DNA from: Zygnema cylindricum
Taxonomy: Eukaryota > Streptophyta > Zygnematophyceae > Zygnematales > Zygnemataceae
Direction of reading: 5' to 3'
Assembly: GCA_037447655.1 (NCBI GenBank)
Contig: JBBHKE010002087.1
Location: 251,753-311,535 of the forward strand
DNA: 59,783 nucleotides
The notes under the pieces were generated by a model. It was given only the letters and a program-made list of their open reading frames with translations, made no database searches and was not told the origin of the DNA. Position numbers and translations under genes: made by a program. The first letter of the stretch is position 1. Each line of letters opens with the position of its first letter. Shown here one piece after another: positions 31,483 through 41,892 of the stretch.

Positions 31483-33660
31483 TCATTTTTTGTTAGATAA
31501 ATTATTCCACCAATCTCCAATTTCCTTTCCCGTTTCTTTCCGACGTTTCTTAGCAACAAATTTATTGTTCTCGTTGTCGTTAATGTTTTCCTCCATTTCA
31601 ATATACTTTCCTTTATCATCGCGAATATTGATGAGCGATTCCGTTGCTTTCCAAGAACCTTTGAGGAAAACAAGTCTTTCAACCGATTCCGGAGACAACC
31701 GGTTTCGCTTGACCGTGTTGACTTGACCGGCAATGGAAAATATTCGCTCGGAAGGAGCCGAAGTGGCCGGTATAGCTAGAATTATACGAGCCAAAGAGCT
31801 CAATGTCGGAAACAAATTTTTCTTTTCGTCCCACCACTTTAATGGGTTTCCCCGATTGTGTTCCGAATGTTCCAAAACACTTCTTCCTTTGTAAAGTTGA
31901 ACTTCGTGAAGCATATGAACCTTAAACTCATCTCGAGTTAGTTCCGTGTTCGAAGGTTTTAGAACGGATTCTTTTACCGAAGACATGGAAATGGGATGAT
32001 CTTTTTGTAATGCTTTGAAGATGTCATCCTCATCATCGTCATCAAGTTCATCCACACCTTTTTCATTTGAGTTGTTTCCGATTTCCATCAACAACCCTTC
32101 ACTACCACCCTCACAATTTTAAATCAATTCGGCATCAATGTCAAATTTACCCAACATCATGTTCATAATCTCTTGCCATACCCTATCTACCTCTAGAGGT
32201 GTTAAAAATCCTAGGGTTTTCCTCCTTGGATCTAGTGCACAAGCAATAAACATTTTCATCGATAGAGTTTTTAACTCAAAGGTGCCGAATCGTGTCTCAA
32301 AATCGGTTAGCATCGTCTCCGCAATTGCGTTAATCGCCAAATCATCACATGAACCACTTGATGTGTCTTCCACTACTTTTTTGAGTCCCTTGAGTAGTGA
32401 GTGGACAATTACCGGCACCCAACTCAAAGTCACATACTTTTCCCCTTCTAACACACGTTGTGCAACCATAAAAGGTTTTAAAATAACAACACCTCTCTCG
32501 ATGACCATCCAAGACTCTTCACTCAACCCCGCATTTAGTGGTACAATTGTTGTCATAAGTGCCTTTAACGGAATTTTCAAATGCAAAATCGAAGTGAGCA
32601 TGGAGTATGTGGACCACCACCTAGTGGCTACATCCGGTATTAAAACCTTCCACTTTATTTCACTAGCAACATTTTTAAGGATATTAGTTGCTCTCGATGA
32701 GCTTCAAAAAAATCCCACAAGATTGCGTGCACTTTTCAAATGTTGTGCAACATTAGGACCATTAAAAAACTTTCCCGTAACTAGCTCCAACAAATGGTCC
32801 ATACAACCATGCCAATCACAAGACATGGATTTCCCCGCTTTTTTCATAGCAGCCGCTGTATCCGTAACACAAACGGCCACCGATTTCTCGGAAATACTAT
32901 ATCCTCCTAACATTTCATTAACTTTCTCACCGATTGCTTCTGCTGTATGGCTACCTGGAAATAGAGAGCAACCTAAGCAAACATTTTGAAGTTTCGATTC
33001 TGAGTTGATAAAGTGAGCCGTCATAGAACAATATGATTCATTTGATAAAAAAAGTCCATGTGTCCTTGGTAACGCTCAAAGTTTCACCTTACAAGAGTTT
33101 CCCTAAACTTAGACGAACCTTTATTTCGTTTTCCTCCATTCTCGATATTATTCCACGTGATCTGGTATCGCCACCTTTGGCGCCAAGCCCTTAATCATCT
33201 CTCAAAATTCAGGGCTCTCCACCACACATAGTGGCTGGTAATCTAACACTATCCACCGAATGAGCCTATCTTTGAAAGATGTTGCCAATCCTCGCTGTAC
33301 AAAATCCTCCAAAGCTCCTCGCTTTTCTTCAATTTCTTTCAACCTATCACCTACAAATAATTTTTTATGATGAACCTTTAAATGAGATAGTAAATTGGTA
33401 AGACTCATTGACTTCCTCCTCGCAACGGGCATAGAACAATGATTACAAAAAGCTTTGTCTGGATGCTTCCCATCACGTAGGACTTTGAAATGATGCCAAA
33501 CTTTTGAATTTACTCCTTTCGGAACAACCTTTTTTGCTTCCCTAAACTGATCTGCAATTTCCGATAAATTTTCTAACTCTACTGTTTCCATATCCGAAAG
33601 CAGTTCAGTGTCATTATCCTCTTCACCTCCCATGGTGCCTCCCATCTCTTGGGAATCCAT
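31483..33660 (-). pseudogene. hAT transposase (BED finger, RNase H-like core, dimerisation domain)
   Basis: Four minus-strand segments, read 33,660 to 31,483. (1) Acidic N-terminus, then BED zinc finger VWHHFKVLRDGKHPDKAFCN, with C-x2-C and SLTNLLSHLKVHH, and CVVESPEF. (2) Around 33,050 the first catalytic block (TKDTWT) appears out of frame. Then 33,024-32,704: MTAHFINSESKLQNVCLGCS, VAVCVTDTAAAMKKAGKSM, DWHGCMDHLLELV. (3) 32,601-32,119: PLNAGLSEESWMVIERGVVI, LKPFMVAQRVLEGEKYVTLS, FIACALDPRRK. (4) 32,094-31,483: hAT dimerisation domain NPLKWWDEKKNLFPTLSSLA, IPATSAPSERIFSIAGQV, RNRLSPESVERLVFLK. It cuts and pastes the element. TGA after PEF, further stops at 33,080-33,200 and stops between segments disable it. 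Confidence 0.93.
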
Positions 33661-34069
33661 GGAGAAAACAAAAATTGTAACCTTTGCACAATATTAATCG
33701 TTGGAAATGGATAAGTACTAATGTACTAATTGCTACCAATTTGCCTGCAGGTTGCAGATTACAAATTGGTAGTTATTCCTACCTTCCTGCCTGAAACGAA
33801 CAGTCTGCAGTTTTTTTTTTCATATCATACTTTGACTAAATTAGTGTGGGTTTCAAGTTTTCATATGTGAAGTTCTGTACCGTAGTACGTACTAAATAAA
33901 TAACTATATGTATTAGTATTACAGTATTAGTACTTTTGCGTCCGTTACATTTTGCGGCGTTACCTTTTAAGTAACGGAACGAAAATCACGTCGTATGTCG
34001 CGTTTCAGAAAAATTGTCGTTATCGCTAAAACAACATATTAAAAAAAATAAAAATTATAAAATTCAATA

Positions 34070-34175
34070 TATCGCGATATATATCGCGATAATTTATGTT
34101 GGTCGCAGTACGATATATCGAGGACTTTCCTCAATCGATATTCGATATATCGAATATCGAGATAATCGCGATATG
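34070..34175. promoter_or_regulatory. hAT right subterminal motif cluster
   Basis: ATATATCGCGATATATATCG, GATATATCGAGG, and CGATATTCGATATATCGAAT within about 100 bp, mirroring the left end. Confidence 0.6.
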
Positions 34176-34206
34176 AAACTACCCGATACCCAACACTAAT
34201 ATTCGG

Positions 34207-35180
34207 GGAGAAGGTTGGGACATGATAATTTTCAGTGTATACATAGATGATTTCATTTCCATCTCTCACAACTTAGATTTACTTGGAGAATTAAAGATTG
34301 AATTTCGGAAACATTTTAGAATTATAGACTTAGGAGATGCACAATACATTGTGGGATTTAAGATTCAGAGGAGGAGGAACGGAGACATTAAGTTAAGCCA
34401 AGAACAATACGCAAAAGAGGTACTAGAAAGAATTGGGTTCTTAGATTGTAAGCCACTTGGAACTCCACTTGATCCTCGTGACAAGCCTTCTAACTTTGTT
34501 AAAAGTCACGAGGTTGATGCTCTGTATAGGGAGGTAGTCGGTAGCTTCATGTGTTTAAGTGTCGGTACTAGGCCAGACATCAGTGCCGCAGTGAGTGTGG
34601 TTAGTCCGTATTGTGGCAATCCGAAAAAAATACATAAGGAGGCGGTGAAGAGAATCTTTAGATATTTGGCTAGAACCTTTAGTCTTGGAATTGTTTATAG
34701 GAAAAGTGAGAGTTTGAGTTGTTATGGATATTATGATGCCGACTATGGAGGGGACCATGATAGAGGAAGGTCTATGTCAGGATATGTGTTTTTGCTTGTA
34801 AGAGGAGCCATCTTGTGGAATTCCCGTTTGCAACCTACCGTGGCGCTCTCATCTACAGAAGCGGAGTATATGGCCGCATGTCAAGCTACGAAAAATGTTG
34901 TGTGGATTAAGGAATTTCTATCGGAGGTTGGAGTGGAAAATAATGCATGCAAATATTGAGTGATAACATGTCTTCCATTGCACTTAGTCAAAATCCTATT
35001 TCGCAAAAGCGCAAAAAGCATATTAAAATTCAGTGGCATTTTGTTCGAGATTTAGTTTCCGAAAGAGAGGTTGAATTTGTGTTTGTACCTATAGAAGAGC
35101 AAACTGGTGATATGTTAACCTAAACAACATTGAATGAAGTATATGAAATGGGAAAGAAGTTAGTGGGCATGGAGTAAGAG
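34207..35180 (+). pseudogene. Copia 2 reverse transcriptase part 2 and RNase H
   Basis: The frame resumes with MIIFSVYIDDFISISHNLD (catalytic YIDD present). It continues with GDAQYIVGFKIQRR, TRPDISAAVSVVSPYCGN and YDADYGGDHDRGRSMSGYVF, then the RNase H signature ALSSTEAEYMAACQATKNVV and WIKEFLSEVG. After NACKY the frame shifts by one near 34,955. The rest (DNMSSIALSQNPISQKRKKH, RDLVSEREVEFVFV, QTGDMLT) is in another frame to about 35,175. The two parts of RT are separated only by the hAT insertion. Confidence 0.92.
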
Positions 35181-35199
35181 GGGGCTTAGAGTGTCTCAG

Positions 35200-35211
35200 T
35201 AAGAGGGGGAA
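35200..35211 (+). other. Copia 2 polypurine tract
   Basis: TAAGAGGGGGAA immediately precedes the 3' LTR TGTTAGGATT. A similar GAGTAAGAGGGGG lies 30 bp upstream. Confidence 0.85.
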
Positions 35212-35765
35212 TGTTAGGATTGAGTACTGAGAACTCATTTAGCGACGAGACATTCTCGTAGCTAAAGGAGCGACGACCAGCGACGAAGTAGTTTCGTCGC
35301 TAGATATTTGAAGTGACGTGGAAATCATTTGTTCGTTTCGCGTAAGTCTTAGTCGTACCGTACAAGTGACGTGCAAATTGTTTGGTCGTTTCATTTCACG
35401 TAAGTCTTAGTCATACCGTAGAAGTGACGTGGAAATTGTTTGGTCACGGTTCACGTAACTTCTAGTCGTACCGTGTTGATTAAGTCGGTTGGTGGTTGAC
35501 TGTCCTTGTTAGTCAACTAATTCAGGACGACTACCTTTTGTCGGTCGTAAATTTTCGCCATCTTAACTCTTACGCGTTTCTAGTCGTGTACATATATACT
35601 TGTTGTGACTTAGTGGTAGAGTTATCTTGGAGGCGAAGATAATTATAAAGGCGTAGAAAGATCAGCAGCTAAAGGAGATTTGTACTTTGGTTGTATTTAA
35701 TATATTGAATTTTTGAACAAACACTTTCTTTGTTGTGTATACATTGTTTGGTTTGTTATCTTTCA
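35212..35765 (+). repeat. Copia 2 3' LTR
   Basis: TGTTAGGATTGAG...TTATCTTTCA, 554 bp. It keeps three copies of the internal unit of about 55 bp. Clear TG...CA ends. Confidence 0.93.
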
Positions 35766-36181
35766 GTGGGACGTTGTTGTCCTTTGTCTTATTTACGAGG
35801 TGGAAACACCCAAACTACTGGATGCGTAACGATGAGGATAACAACTTTCTAGGCTTGCACATATCATGAGTGATGCTTACAGTGTCGACCATGCCACAAA
35901 AGTAATCAACAACACAAAGACATGAAGTTACTCAAAAGCTCACATATCTTACCCTAATGAATAAGCTACAATAGATACCATGTCTCTTATTCAAAGTCAT
36001 CACCCTCACTTTAACATTAAAACCTACATCTTACGTCCTTATCCTTAGCTATACTGCTTACAAGGCTCGTATGAATATATACATTTGTGAGCCGCCTACA
36101 CTTAACAAAACTCAAAATGAGCACTTTCAGTAATTGGTCTGATCGACATCATATACTGTCGGTGTATTCAGTAAAAGCTAG
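35766..36181. other. Unidentified sequence right of Copia 2
   Basis: Includes GAGGTGGAAACACCCAAACT and GGATGCGTAACGATGAGGAT. Repeat-like but not assigned. Confidence 0.4.
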
Positions 36182-36184
36182 TAA

Positions 36185-36542
36185 GGGTGTGTGCCCATGT
36201 GTTAAAGTACGTGTTTTTTCTGTCGTTTTCCCCCCTCTAAAATTCAGTCCCAGACTTCTTTTTACCACAATACAATGAACGTCATCTTGATATAACGAAT
36301 GGACTCCACTTTTGTCGTCTTATGTATTCATTTTGGCGTTTCCCTCTTTTATACCAACGGGCACGCAAATCCAACTCATCAAGAAACTCGATCCTCCAAT
36401 TACTTCGTACCATAACGGATAAACTAGAGCCGAACTTTACTTTCCGTACACTTGGGCGTCGTTTTTTCCCTCAATTTATATGCTTCTATTATGTGTTCGC
36501 ACTGAAACCACGTAATGCGCACGTAATTATTGTTAATAACAC
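36185..36542. mobile_element. PIF/Harbinger-like element, left part
   Basis: TAA then GGGTGTGTGCCCATGTGTTA, related to the 19,473 and 41,110 termini, with TCTGTCGTTTTCC following. It is interrupted by the family C element at 36,543; the right end was not located. Confidence 0.65.
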
Positions 36543-37175
36543 TACACCGCGAATCGTAATTAGAGTAAATAACGCTAATTCAGTTGCTCGAAATTTCGAC
36601 TCTATCACGTCAAATAAAGTAAATGATTCTATTTTTTTCATTATTCTAATTTAGGTAAGGTTTGATTAGCGTAAAAAATTCTAATGTAAGTTCGTTTTAA
36701 ATAGTGTGGAAAACTGACGACGTACGACCGTGCAAAATTGTACATTTATAAATAGAAAAAGTACAAATAACGATTTAATACAATGGCCCTCGCACGTGAA
36801 ATCGCACTAAAAAAAAAATCAATCATATCGAAAAAAAGTCGTTCGCATTAATCTCGTCCGTCAACAGCATCGTCGTCAATGTGAACATTAACTGACATTC
36901 AGCGCGACAAATAGTACTAACGTCATAATGACGTCAAAACTACGTCAAAACTATACGGACTGGCAGATTTCGTAAGTCTACGTAATTTAGTGTTCATAAT
37001 TTCAGCGCGGATAATTATTGCCGACATAACCCAATATAGAGTACTTAAATAAATTAGAGTAAACTTCCTTTGTGAAAAAGTTCTATCACAAAAATTAGAG
37101 TTCATTACTCTAATTGTTTTTTTTTTTTTTTTTTACTCTAATTTTTTCATTACTCTAATTACGATTCGCAGTGTA
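36543..37175. mobile_element. Inverted-repeat element, family C
   Basis: Ends TACACCGCGAATCGTAATTA and TAATTACGATTCGCAGTGTA. The interior has GTTCGTTTTAAATAGTGTGG and GTACAAATAACGATTTAATA. 633 bp, non-coding. A second copy is at 37,978-40,109. Confidence 0.85.
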
Positions 37176-37352
37176 CCGTACAGTCGTTTAGTCGAAGTTT
37201 CCCCCCCCCCCAAATCGAAAATTAACGGCAATGTGGAATTTTTTTATTTAAAGTTGAGCGCTTCATGTTACGCTGGTCGGTTGTAGGATTATGTTTCGCA
37301 GGCTATATTAAGTACATAGCCGTTACGTGACACTATATTTTTACGACGCTAA

Positions 37353-37599
37353 GGCCACTTTCCCATGTAACCGAAACTTTAATCTTGTAACTTTGTTTCT
37401 AGCGAAGATTCTCCGTACAGCTTTCAGAGCATTCTGATGTAAGCGCAAATAACTTGTTACTTCAAAAAGTGACAAATATAGACATGTAACGAAACATGTG
37501 ACAATTATAACGATACACAAAATGTTGCGAAACTTCCACTCGGTTTCAATTTTAGACGTCCACCCGCACGCTGAACAGTTTCTATCACTTCGCAATGTC
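37353..37599. mobile_element. PIF/Harbinger-like element, left part up to the gap
   Basis: TAA then GGCCACTTTCCCATGTAACC and GAAACTTTAATCTTG. This is the left end shared with 45,778 and 46,721. It runs into the N gap. Confidence 0.65.
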
Positions 37600-37609
37600 N
37601 NNNNNNNNN
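37600..37609. other. Assembly gap (10 N)
   Basis: Ten ambiguous bases. The flanks do not obviously belong to one element, so this join should be treated with caution. Confidence 0.99.
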
Positions 37610-37859
37610 TATTATTTTTTTAATCTTAGTAAATGAGATAAAGTACACTATCTCAGCTTTAAAGCTCGCTGTTTTAATCTTGAGATTAATGCTAAGCGCC
37701 ACATGTGGCGGTTAGCAATAATCGCACATTCAAAAAAATCGCATATTTTTATTAATGGCACCACATGCGATAAATTCTTAAACTTTTAAAACCTTTTTTA
37801 GTATGTAAGATTAACAAACCAATACCATTAAACCTTGAAACTTTTTTTTTTACAACCAT

Positions 37860-37979
37860 AACCAAACAATTAGAATGTATGATTTTTTCCAAAATTTTCA
37901 AATTCTTAAATAGCGTACACCACGGTAATTATTTTTATACGCTAAAAAAACTTACACGCTAATAACGATTGGCGGTGTA
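37860..37979. mobile_element. Inverted-repeat element, family B, right part
   Basis: The reverse complement of 18,090-18,200: CTTAAATAGCGTAC, CACACGCTAATAACGATTGG and CGGTGTA. The left portion is not clear beyond the N gap. Confidence 0.7.
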
Positions 37980-38168
37980 CACCGCGAATCGTAATTAGAG
38001 TTCTAATTTTGTCGCTCGAAATTTCGACTCTATCACATGAAATAGAGTAAATGATTCTAATTTTTTTATTATTCTATTTAAGGTAAAGTTTAATTAGGGC
38101 TCTTAATTTTAATATAGGTTCGTTTTAAATAGTGTGGAGTACGGACGACCTCCGACCGTGCAAAATTG

Positions 38169-39117
38169 TAGTGTTGTGTATTGGTAAGGATTTGCCGATA
38201 ACCGATATGGATTTTTTTTCGGGTACGCGATAATCGATATATTGGTACGATATATCGCTATCGGTATTATCGCCGATAAATACCCGAAATTTATCGGTTT
38301 TATCGGCGATAACACCGATATTGATAACTATCGGCGATATGTGTATGGACCGTACACATAAATGTACGGCCTGTATAGTGAACTGTACGTCATATTCCCC
38401 AGACGCGCTCTACTCACAACCCCTATCTACTGAGGTGTCTACCAATCAGATCATTGTTGTTGTAAAGTTGTACAAGCACAAAAGGTACAGTAGCCGCCAT
38501 TAGGTGTGTACAATTTTGGTACGGATACAATAAAACGATGTACCTTTCACATCCGACGCCATGGCTTTGTCCCTTTCTTCCTTGGGATCCACTGGAGACC
38601 AGCCACGTGTCAAATTGTCGGCTTTTTTGGCGTAAGCCGCCAAAAGAGCCATTTCGGGATGCCGGCGCTCACGCTGGCCTTCGGTTTTCTCATTCCAAGT
38701 CGTCCGTTCGATTCTGGCGGCGCGCAAAATGTTGTTTTGCGTCCATTGTACTTTGTGTCCGCCGTCTTTTTTGCTTTCCATGTTCACCAGTTTGTCGGTA
38801 CAATGCCGTACGTTGCTGTAAAATTGTTGTTCAGTGAACTGGCCAGCGTTTTCTGTGCTGCGTTGTCCGTAAACATTTTAAGTTAAATAGTTACGTAACA
38901 GATTCGAATACGTGGCATGTAACACTATATACTGTAAATAGTATAATACATTATACAATAAGGTATTATAGTATGCGTACTATATATTTTTAAAGTTATC
39001 GCCGATAAGGAATTTGTTGGTCTCCGACCGATATATCGGTACCTCTGACCGTTCGATAACCGATACCTATCGGTATCGGTGTTATCGCGATAATTTTTTT
39101 ACCGATACACAACACTA
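38169..39117. mobile_element. Non-autonomous hAT element with perfect 8-bp duplication
   Basis: Ends TAGTGTTGTGTATTGGTAAG and TTTACCGATACACAACACTA. CAAAATTG is duplicated at 38,161-38,168 and 39,118-39,125. Subterminal CGATATATTGGTACGATATA motifs resemble those of the autonomous hAT at 29,691. The interior of about 600 bp is unrelated filler, perhaps captured sequence. Confidence 0.92.
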
Positions 39118-39335
39118 CAAAATTGTACTTTATTAAATAAAAAAGTACAAATAATGATTTAATACAGGTCGTTATCATGTAACTGCGTTTTAACAAACCG
39201 CGTAGTGCAAACGTCATAGTGACGATAAACTGTACGTTTTGCCAAATTTTGTACGAATACCTTATTTACAGTAGAGGATATTGGCGTGCCAAATTAGAGT
39301 ATTAAATAAATTAGAGTAAACTGCATAGTTGACAC

Positions 39336-40006
39336 CATAGCTCAAAAGTAGGCTTTTTTATGGTAGGCCTTTGGTAGGGGCATAAAACTCGCGCAACGTA
39401 GGCATAGTGTATGTGTGTGCATCGTGCACACTCTTGTACGAACGTCCGAACCTGACGTAAGATCAAAGTACAGCGCACGCCGCAGGACGATTTTTTTTAG
39501 CGAACTGACACGGCGTAGGATGACATTCCGGGGGAAAAGCCACCAACGGGGTTGATCCGTAGGTTTTGGAATTTTTTTTTTGGCAGTGTGGTATTTTTTT
39601 TTTTATCGTCCCATACTACCTAGTTGGTTAATTTGAGGCTTTATTTAGTGTGGCCCTCAAAATTGCAGACTCTAATATGACAGATTGTCCTTTCGTAAGT
39701 TGTGTTATGGACTTTTCATGTGATCTTTTTAAATCGCCTACTTTGATCAGCGACCGTCCGATCGTCCAACTCTGACGGTTTAAATAAAAAGTTCCTCAAA
39801 ACTCACAAAAATATTTTTTTTTGTCCGGTTTTTTTTTCAAAATTTAGACATGTTGTTTAGTTCTCCATCGATCGATGTGCAACTCAACCCTGTTCCTATT
39901 TTATTTCATTTTGCGGCCAATACAATATGGGTCTTAATGGCATATTGTATGTTTCGGTACAATAGGCATATTGTATGGGCGTACGGTCACCTACTTTTGA
40001 ACTATG
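39336..40006. mobile_element. Second hAT-like insertion
   Basis: Ends CATAGCTCAAAAGTAGG and CCTACTTTTGAACTATG, flanked by GTTGACAC (39,328-39,335) and GTTGAAAC (40,007-40,014), 7 of 8 identical. Non-coding, with a different terminus from the TAGTGTTG family. Confidence 0.8.
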
Positions 40007-40479
40007 GTTGAAACAGCTCTATCACATAAATTAGCGTTCATTACTCTAATTTTTTTTTTAGTTTTTGTACTCTAATTTTTTCATTACTCTAATTACGATT
40101 CGCGGTGTACTATTGTACTAATGTAAGCGTCCGTACGGAAATTTGTAGACCCAAAACCGACGCGACCCAAAAATTAACGGCACGGAATCGTCCCGATTCT
40201 TGTCATACCGTGTTTAAATCAGTACTATTGTGCTGATGTTGACGTCTGTACGGTCATTTGTACACGCGACCAAAAAATTTAACGGCACGAAATCATCCCG
40301 ATTCCTGTCATACCGTGTTGTAATTCAATGCCCGTAACACGGGCCTGGACCGTGTCCTGTTTTACCATGCCCGTGGACCGTGTCCTGTTTTATGTACACC
40401 GTTTGCGCCACTTTCACGAACCGGAACGACTTTGAAACGGGACATCTGCACACTTTGCGCCACTTTTTTTTACGTTACT

Positions 40480-40945
40480 GTAACTTTCCCGTTGGCCGTT
40501 CGCTGACGAACGCGTTGGATTGGCCGTTGACATACACCAATCATGAAGCGATGCCACGCTACCTTTCTGGTTGGCCGTCCATTGACGAACACGACCAAAC
40601 GTCTATTTTTTGTGGCCGTTAGCATACACCAATCAGGAAGTGATGCCACGGTACAGTACACCGTGAATCGTTATTAGCCTTATGTACGCCATATCGGCAC
40701 CCCAAAATTTTGACATTGATACCTTAAATAAAATAAATTACAATATTTAAGAAAGTGGACCATAATCTGCCACGTCTCCTGGCACTAAATTACAATGAAT
40801 GACGCTAAGATTTTCTTTACACTAATAATTTCTATACGCTAATAACGATTCAAGGTGTACCTTTCACATTGGCCGTCCGCTGTCCGACGAGACCAAACGT
40901 CTATAAATTGTGGCCGTTAGCATACATCAATAAGGGAGCGATTCC
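40480..40945. repeat. GGCCGT-CATACACCAAT tandem blocks
   Basis: Blocks of TTGGCCGTTCGCTGACGAAC, GGCCGTTGACATACACCAAT and GATGCCACGGTAC recur near 40,490, 40,568 and 40,870, and again at 42,780-42,860. A 203-bp element (40,657-40,859) is inserted between blocks. Confidence 0.75.
40657..40859. mobile_element. Short inverted-repeat element with TACACCG ends
   Basis: TACACCGTGAATCGTTATTA to TAATAACGATTCAAGGTGTA. Family B-like, inserted in the preceding tandem blocks. Confidence 0.8.
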
Positions 40946-41109
40946 ACGGTACACCGCGAATCGCTATTACACCGTGAATCGCTATTAAGGTCAATGACTT
41001 TAATTGGGGAACCCCGTTTTTTCAGCAAATTCTCAAATAGAATTAATAATTGTAAATGTTCCTAAACGTTATTTTGAGGTACCACACTTACTATGATTAA
41101 TAACTCTAA

Positions 41110-41889
41110 GGGTGCGTCTCTGTGTGCTTAAGTAAGGGTTTTTTTCTGTCGTTTTCCTGTAAAACTTAGAGCCGTACTGCGTAAGTTTCAACCATACAAT
41201 AAAATAGAAAAAAAGAGAAGTACATTTTGCGTCATCATCAAATTTAAAATGTACTACATGTTGTCGTATTGTGTTTTTCGACCCACTTCGACGATAAAAA
41301 ACGTCATCTTCAACCTTATCTTTAAAATACAGGGCCGATGTGTTTTAAAATTAGGGATTTTCTATAAACAAATAGGAACACGTATTCGCACGTGTAATGT
41401 TTTGTTCAAAAACTTCAAACGAATTCAAGCGACGTGAAAGTGTACACGATTCGCTATGTTTTGTCCGTTTTTGTCTAATACAACAAAGAGAAGTACACAG
41501 TTTGTTTTGTTTTGTCCGTTTCCATCCAGTACGGATTTTTATTTTTGCAGGGGTCTCAAGGTTTCGATGCCATTTCACGTCGAGCCGACAATAGATGCAA
41601 AGTCAAAACGCATCTTCTTCAACCGTGAAACGGCACAGGTTGGAGAGCGGTAGATCTACAATGTCACAAAAAGTCACGCGACGTCACAAGCAGTTACGAA
41701 AAATGACGTGGGTCATCACATATTGTAGACGTTGACAGCCGTCACGGGCATTGTCAACTTATGCAATCGTCACGCCCTAAGTGACAATTTCGTTTAGTAC
41801 ACATAGGGACACCCGAAATCCAGGTCCGCCGGATCTGCGCTAAAAAACAAAAAATAATCTCTAAGTTTAAAGTACATAGAGACGCACCC
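41110..41889. mobile_element. PIF/Harbinger-like element with TAA duplication
   Basis: GGGTGCGTCTCTGTGTGCTT at the left; CACATAGGGACACCC and TACATAGAGACGCACCC at the right; TAA on both flanks (41,107-41,109 and 41,890-41,892). 780 bp. A short frame (41,397-41,653) is not conserved in relatives. Confidence 0.85.
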
Positions 41890-41892
41890 TAA

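Larger units (their letters stand above)
29691..34198 (-). mobile_element. hAT transposon inserted in Copia 2
   Basis: 4508 bp with 15-bp terminal inverted repeats TAGTGTTGGGTATCG and a perfect 8-bp target duplication ATATTCGG (29,683-29,690 and 34,199-34,206). An 8-bp duplication and a transposase with BED finger and hAT dimerisation domain define the superfamily. The transposase reads on the minus strand (31,483-33,660) and is broken. CGATATATCG motifs crowd both ends. Internal simple and tandem repeats (30,085-31,165) fill the region beyond the transposase stop. Removing it with one duplication restores the RT frame, so Copia 2 is older. Confidence 0.95.
25895..35765 (+). mobile_element. 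Copia 2: LTR retrotransposon split by a hAT transposon
   Basis: Order on the plus strand: 5' LTR, tRNA-Met primer site, gag, protease, integrase, RT, RNase H, polypurine tract, 3' LTR. The hAT element at 29,691-34,198 interrupts RT; without it Copia 2 is about 5.36 kb. It belongs to a different Copia lineage from Copia 1, 3 and 4: shorter LTRs, conventional primer site and different proteins. No convincing 5-bp target duplication was found and the 5' LTR edge is eroded. Frameshifts, stops and a 23-bp duplication make it inactive. Confidence 0.93.
37978..40109. mobile_element. Family C element containing two nested insertions
   Basis: Terminal TACACCGCGAATCGTAATTA and TAATTACGATTCGCGGTGTA match 36,543-37,175. 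Homology to that copy is interrupted at 38,169-39,117 and 39,336-40,006. Each insertion carries its own 8-bp duplication, so the host element is older than both. Confidence 0.88.

Noticed and set aside
32138-32989. A 283-codon plus-strand frame over the hAT transposase.
   Set aside because: It is the complement of the transposase coding strand; all recognised hAT motifs are on the minus strand.
25895-35765. Endogenous pararetrovirus or Gypsy origin for the YIDD reverse transcriptase.
   Set aside because: Integrase precedes RT, the RNase H signature is SSTEAEYMA, and LTRs and a tRNA-Met site are present; this is Copia, with no movement or coat protein.
35766-36180. A target-site duplication for Copia 2 between 25,890 and 35,770.
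   Set aside because: The flanking five-base words (AGCCC and GTGGG) do not match and the 5' LTR edge is eroded.
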